From NCBI RefSeq assembly GCF_004803405.1, contig NZ_SSXI01000089.1, forward strand, positions 1-64,000: a stretch of 64,000 nt of DNA, given 5' to 3'. Origin of the DNA: Nocardioides sp. (GTDB lineage: Bacteria > Actinomycetota > Actinomycetes > Propionibacteriales > Nocardioidaceae). Positions within the stretch are counted from its first letter, which is position 1. Each line of letters begins with the position of its first letter. Of the stretch, positions 60,878 through 64,000 are shown in pieces. The notes below the pieces were generated by a model. The model did no database searches. It saw only the letters and a list, made by a program, of their open reading frames with translations, and was not told the DNA's origin. The position numbers were made by a program, and so were the translations under genes.

Positions 60878-60996
60878 ATACCCCCCACGGTATTCCGGGC
60901 GCATCGTTTGCCGTGGACCCGGAAGCCACAGCGGAACTTTTGAAATACCCCCGGGGGTGTGTAAGTTTGAGCCGGGGCGAATACCCCGCCCCGTAT
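60878..60996. promoter_or_regulatory. Three CsoR/CstR-type operators
   Basis: ATACCCCCCACGGTAT (60878-60893), ATACCCCCGGGGGTGT (60945-60960) and ATACCCCGCCCCGTAT (60981-60996). All are 16 bases, start ATACCC and end in (G/C)GTAT-like sequence. They lie between the divergent thioredoxin (start 60815) and rhodanese (start 61028) genes. Confidence 0.75.
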
Positions 60997-61027
60997 CGGG
61001 TACGACCTAAGTGAAGGGATGCCAAGG

Positions 61028-61360
61028 ATGAGTCAGACCACTCCGGAGATCGACGTCGAGCGCCTCGCGCGTGCCCGATCGGACGGCGCCACCGTGGTGG
61101 ACGTCCGCGAACCGGGCGAGTACGTCGCCGGCCACGTGCCGGGCTCGACCCTGGTGCCGATGGGGCAACTGGCCTCCCGGTTGGACGAGCTGGACAAGAC
61201 CCGGCCGGTGCACGTCGTGTGCGCGTCGGGCAACCGCAGCGCCGCGATGACAGACCTGCTGCGCGCATCCGGGTTCGACGCCTACTCAGTCGCCGGCGGC
61301 ACGACCGCCTGGGCGCGATCCGGGCGTCCGGTCGAGACCGGCACGTCCCGTCCCAACTGA
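61028..61360 (+). CDS. Single-domain rhodanese
   Basis: The 110-residue sulfurtransferase has VVDVREPGEYVAGHVPGSTL and the active-site loop VHVVCASGNRSAAMTDLLRA (Cys in CASGNRS), ending GGTTAWARSGRPV. It transfers sulfane sulfur from donors such as thiosulfate or persulfide. GAAGGG precedes the ATG at 61028; an ATG at 61019 is possible. First gene of the rightward operon. Confidence 0.9.
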   Translation: MSQTTPEIDVERLARARSDGATVVDVREPGEYVAGHVPGSTLVPMGQLASRLDELDKTRPVHVVCASGNRSAAMTDLLRASGFDAYSVAGGTTAWARSGRPVETGTSRPN

Positions 61361-61407
61361 TCCGCACCGTGCGACCCGCAACCCCCGAAACGACAGGAGC
61401 CTCCCTG

Positions 61408-62796
61408 ATGAGCACCGACCTGACGATCATTCCGATCGAGACGCCCTCGCTCGGCGACCGCAGCTACGTGGTTCACGACGGCGAGGTGGCCTTCGTGGTC
61501 GACCCGCAGCGCGACATCGACCGTGTCCTGGACGTACTGGATGAGCATCGGGTGCGGCTGACCGACGTCTTCGAGACCCACATCCACAACGACTACGTCA
61601 CCGGCGGCCTGGCCTTGGCCATGCACACCGGCGCGGCGTATTACGTCAACGCCGAGGACGAGGTGTCGTTCGACCGGACTCCCATCCGTGACGGCCAGAC
61701 CGTGGAGGTGGGCCCCCGGATGCGGATGACCGCACTGTCAACCCCGGGCCACACCTTCACCCACCTCTCCTACGCGCTGGTCGACACGCAGGCCGGCGCT
61801 GGCGTCGACGGCTCGGTCGGGGTCTTCTCGGGCGGTTCGCTGCTGTACGGCGCCACCGGCCGGCCCGACCTGCTCGGCGAGGAGCACACCGACGCCCTGG
61901 TCCGTCACCAGCACGCCTCGGCCCACAAGTTGGCCGACCTCCTGCCCGACGCGGCGGAGGTCTTCCCCACCCACGGGTTCGGATCGTTCTGCGCCGCGAC
62001 CCAGTCCGATGCGACCGAGTCCACGATCGGGCAGGAGAAGCAGTCCAACCCGGTGCTGACCCAGGACGAGGAGACCTACGTCCGCGAGCTCCTCGACGGT
62101 CTCGGCGCCTTCCCCGCCTACTACGCCCACATGAGTCCCGCCAACGTGGCTGGCCCCTCCGAGCCGGACCTCACACCCCCCGCGGAGGCCGACCCCGGCG
62201 AGCTCCGCCGGCGCATCGAGGCCGGTGAGTGGGTCGTCGACCTGCGCAACCGGACCGCGTTCGCCGCCGGCCACGCACCCGGCACACTCAACTTCGGCCT
62301 CGACGGCGCGTTCGCCACCTACCTGGGCTGGCTGATCACCTGGGGCACCCCGGTCACCCTGCTCGGCGCGACTCCCGAGGACGTCGCCGAGGCCCAACGC
62401 GAGCTCGTCCGGATCGGCATCGACCGCCCGGCGGCGCAGGCCACCGGCGGCCCCGAGGACTGGACCGACCGTGAGCTCGCGTCGTTCCCGACCGGCACCT
62501 TCGCCGACCTCGAACAGGTCCGCCGACACCGCCCGGTGGTCGTCCTCGACGTCCGCCGTGCCGACGAGTACGACTCGACCCGGATCAACGGTGCGGTCAA
62601 CATTCCGATCCACGAGCTGCCCCGGCGCGTCGACGAGGTCCCCGAGGGTGAGCTGTGGGTGCACTGCGCCAGCGGCTACCGCGCCAGCGTCGCGGCCTCG
62701 GTCCTCGACGCTGCCGGTCGTCGCCTGGTGGCGATCGACGACAGCTTCGAGAACGCCGAGAAGGTCGGCCTGCACCTGGTCGGCCCCGACGCGTGA
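61408..62796 (+). CDS. Persulfide-dioxygenase-like MBL protein fused to two rhodanese domains
   Basis: The 462-residue protein has an N-terminal MBL domain with ETHIHNDYVTGGLALAMHTG (HxHxDxxxxG-type, here HIHNDY) and TPGHTFTHLSYAL, ending VFPTHGFGSFC. A first rhodanese domain follows that lacks the catalytic Cys (WLITWGTPVTLLGAT). The second has LWVHCASGYRASVAASVLDA (Cys present). The fusion resembles ETHE1-like persulfide dioxygenase-rhodanese enzymes, which oxidise glutathione/mycothiol persulfide to sulfite and pass sulfur. AGGAG precedes the start. The exporter gene overlaps its stop. Confidence 0.88.
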   Translation: MSTDLTIIPIETPSLGDRSYVVHDGEVAFVVDPQRDIDRVLDVLDEHRVRLTDVFETHIHNDYVTGGLALAMHTGAAYYVNAEDEVSFDRTPIRDGQTVEVGPRMRMTALSTPGHTFTHLSYALVDTQAGAGVDGSVGVFSGGSLLYGATGRPDLLGEEHTDALVRHQHASAHKLADLLPDAAEVFPTHGFGSFCAATQSDATESTIGQEKQSNPVLTQDEETYVRELLDGLGAFPAYYAHMSPANVAGPSEPDLTPPAEADPGELRRRIEAGEWVVDLRNRTAFAAGHAPGTLNFGLDGAFATYLGWLITWGTPVTLLGATPEDVAEAQRELVRIGIDRPAAQATGGPEDWTDRELASFPTGTFADLEQVRRHRPVVVLDVRRADEYDSTRINGAVNIPIHELPRRVDEVPEGELWVHCASGYRASVAASVLDAAGRRLVAIDDSFENAEKVGLHLVGPDA

Positions 62797-63638
62797 CCCT
62801 GCTGCTCGCCCTCGTCGCCGGCGCGCTCATCGGGCTCAGCCTGGGTGCGCTCGGCGGCGGCGGCTCCATCCTCGCCGTCCCGGTGCTGGTCTACCTGCTG
62901 GGCCAGGACGCCGGGCAGGCGACCACCGGCTCCCTGGTCGTCGTCGGGGTCACCTCACTGATCGGCGCGGTGACCGCGCACCGGGCAGGCAACGTGATGC
63001 TTGCCAGGGGCGTCACCTTCGGCGTCGTCGCGATCGGCGGAGCGGCGGCCGGGGCGAACGCCTCGGCCCACGTGGCCGATCCGGTACTTCTCGCGGCATT
63101 CGCCGCCCTGATGTTGCTCGTCGGCGGCGGGATGGCGTTCCGGCAGGTCCGCCACGCGCGTCAGTTCTCCTGCGGTCACCAAAGCGAGGCGGGCTCACGG
63201 CCGCGGCGACCGACCCTGGACGACCCGATCATCGCCTTCCGCGAGGGGTTCATGTGTGACTGTCCCCGTGCGGTCAAGGTGTTGGTCACCGCCACCGTCG
63301 TCGGTCTGCTCACCGGGTTCTTCGGTGTCGGCGGCGGCTTTCTCGTCGTGCCGGCCCTCGTCCTCGCGCTGGCGCTTCCGATGACCTACGCAGCGGGCAC
63401 CTCTCTGGTGGTCATCACCTTGACCAGCGCGGCGGCTCTCGCGGTTCGCGCCGGCGTCGGCACCACCCCTGCCTGGACCCTGGTCGCCACCCTCACCGCC
63501 GCCTCAGCGGCCGGTGGCTTCGCGGGTGTCCGGCTTGCCGACCGTATCGACACCACCAAGCTCTCCGCCGCATTCACCGTCCTGGTGCTCGGCGTCGCCG
63601 TGTACACCGCCAGCCAAGCTCTCCCCGCACTCGTCTGA
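62793..63638 (+). CDS. TauE/SafE-family sulfite/anion exporter
   Basis: The GTG start overlaps the preceding stop (GTGA), so the genes are coupled. The 281-residue protein has about eight helices in two halves, with GLSLGALGGGGSILAVPVLV and the repeat LTGFFGVGGGFLVVPALVLA, the two glycine-rich TauE signatures. The central cytosolic loop has Cys residues (FSCGHQSEAG; GFMCDCPRA). It most likely exports sulfite formed by the preceding dioxygenase. Confidence 0.9.
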   Translation: MTLLLALVAGALIGLSLGALGGGGSILAVPVLVYLLGQDAGQATTGSLVVVGVTSLIGAVTAHRAGNVMLARGVTFGVVAIGGAAAGANASAHVADPVLLAAFAALMLLVGGGMAFRQVRHARQFSCGHQSEAGSRPRRPTLDDPIIAFREGFMCDCPRAVKVLVTATVVGLLTGFFGVGGGFLVVPALVLALALPMTYAAGTSLVVITLTSAAALAVRAGVGTTPAWTLVATLTAASAAGGFAGVRLADRIDTTKLSAAFTVLVLGVAVYTASQALPALV

Positions 63639-63688
63639 ACCCAATCTCGCCCCTAGACGAACACCCTCGACACGAAACGGATCACGCC

Positions 63689-64000
63689 ATGACGTCGACG
63701 GCCACCCGCCGCCTCGCCCGCAAGCACGACACGGACCCCGGGCTCTCGCCCGGCTTCAAGACCGGCCCACTGGGTCGGCTCGGCATCTGGGTCACCGATC
63801 ACGCCAAGCTCGTCACCGGAGTGTGGCTGCTGCTCATCATCGGCCTCGGCGCCTTCGCCCCGCAGGTCGAGCACAACCTCTCCGGTGCCGGCTGGCAGGC
63901 TGACGGTTCCGAGTCCGTCGCTGCCCGCGAACTGGCCCGGGAGCACTTCGGCGGCAACGCCAGCTCCGCCATCCAGGTCGTCGTCCAGTCCTCGGACGGC
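63689..64000 (+). CDS. MMPL-family transporter, N-terminal part
   Basis: The frame runs off the window after 104 codons. It has a cytosolic Arg-rich start, GPLGRLGIWVTDHAKLVTGV, first membrane helix VWLLLIIGLGAFAPQVEH and the periplasmic opening NLSGAGWQADGSESVAAREL. This is the canonical start of MMPL/RND lipid transporters. Fifty bases behind the exporter, it may belong to the same transcript, but a role in sulfur handling is not implied. Confidence 0.82.
   Translation, partial: MTSTATRRLARKHDTDPGLSPGFKTGPLGRLGIWVTDHAKLVTGVWLLLIIGLGAFAPQVEHNLSGAGWQADGSESVAARELAREHFGGNASSAIQVVVQSSDG

Overview
The window is high-GC DNA with GTG and ATG starts and Shine-Dalgarno-led genes, typical of Actinomycetota. 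Gene content (DevR/DevS, Rv1733c-like and Rv2004c-like proteins, acg-type nitroreductase, LPxTG surface protein) fits a soil or aquatic actinobacterium such as a Nocardioides relative. The genus is a guess. No rRNA, complete tRNA or CRISPR array was seen.

Layout. 1-1.8 kb: the end of a repeat-rich, sortase-anchored surface protein. 1.8-7.2 kb: a decayed zone with a frameshifted integrase beside a tRNA 3' end, a broken toxin-antitoxin-like pair, a small copper-type membrane/secreted gene set around a CsoR-like operator, and fragments of several enzymes. 7.2-13.5 kb: a GAF protein, then a leftward copper-resistance operon (membrane protein, DUF2933 protein, copper P-type ATPase, multicopper oxidase, membrane protein). 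13.6-15 kb: a P-type ATPase N-terminus fused in frame to an FtsX-type permease C-terminus.

15-50.2 kb is the centre of interest: a contiguous hypoxia/dormancy regulon of the DosR (DevR) type. It carries its own sensor kinase, whose first GAF domain keeps the His and Tyr used by mycobacterial DevS around haem, and a DevR-like regulator with a conserved recognition helix. About 19 palindromic boxes close to GGGnCCnAAGGTCCC lie in front of the genes, most at one of two fixed distances (34-36 or 54-59 bases) from the start codon. The targets are four universal stress proteins, two CBS/BON-type proteins, alcohol dehydrogenases, a nitroreductase, PPDK, phosphoketolase, acetate kinase, a flavodoxin-like protein, a CtpF-like cation ATPase, DUF4389, DUF2157 and DoxX membrane proteins, an MBL/beta-CASP hydrolase, PNPOx-like proteins and a GNAT enzyme. 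Together they suggest fermentative ATP recovery (xylulose-5-phosphate to acetyl phosphate to acetate, and PEP/pyruvate interconversion), redox buffering and ion homeostasis when oxygen is low. Several members are broken by single indels or a stop (NarK-like transporter, SHOCT protein, alcohol dehydrogenase, small membrane proteins).

50.2-59.7 kb: accessory DNA with an excisionase-like remnant, a 797-residue protein carrying the N-terminal LQ..AGN..A signature seen in cargo of extracellular contractile injection systems, a beta-propeller remnant, a small secreted protein, an IS3 remnant, a MerR regulator with its operator, and an ArsP-like permease. A tRNA-3'-end-like sequence occurs at both sides of much of this segment, and the second copy abuts a cut-off copper ATPase 3' end.

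59.8-64 kb: a sulfide/persulfide module. A CstR-like repressor, DUF302 protein and thioredoxin are transcribed leftward; a rhodanese, an MBL-rhodanese fusion and a TauE/SafE exporter rightward. Three 16-base operator-like palindromes lie between them. The window ends inside an MMPL-family transporter gene.
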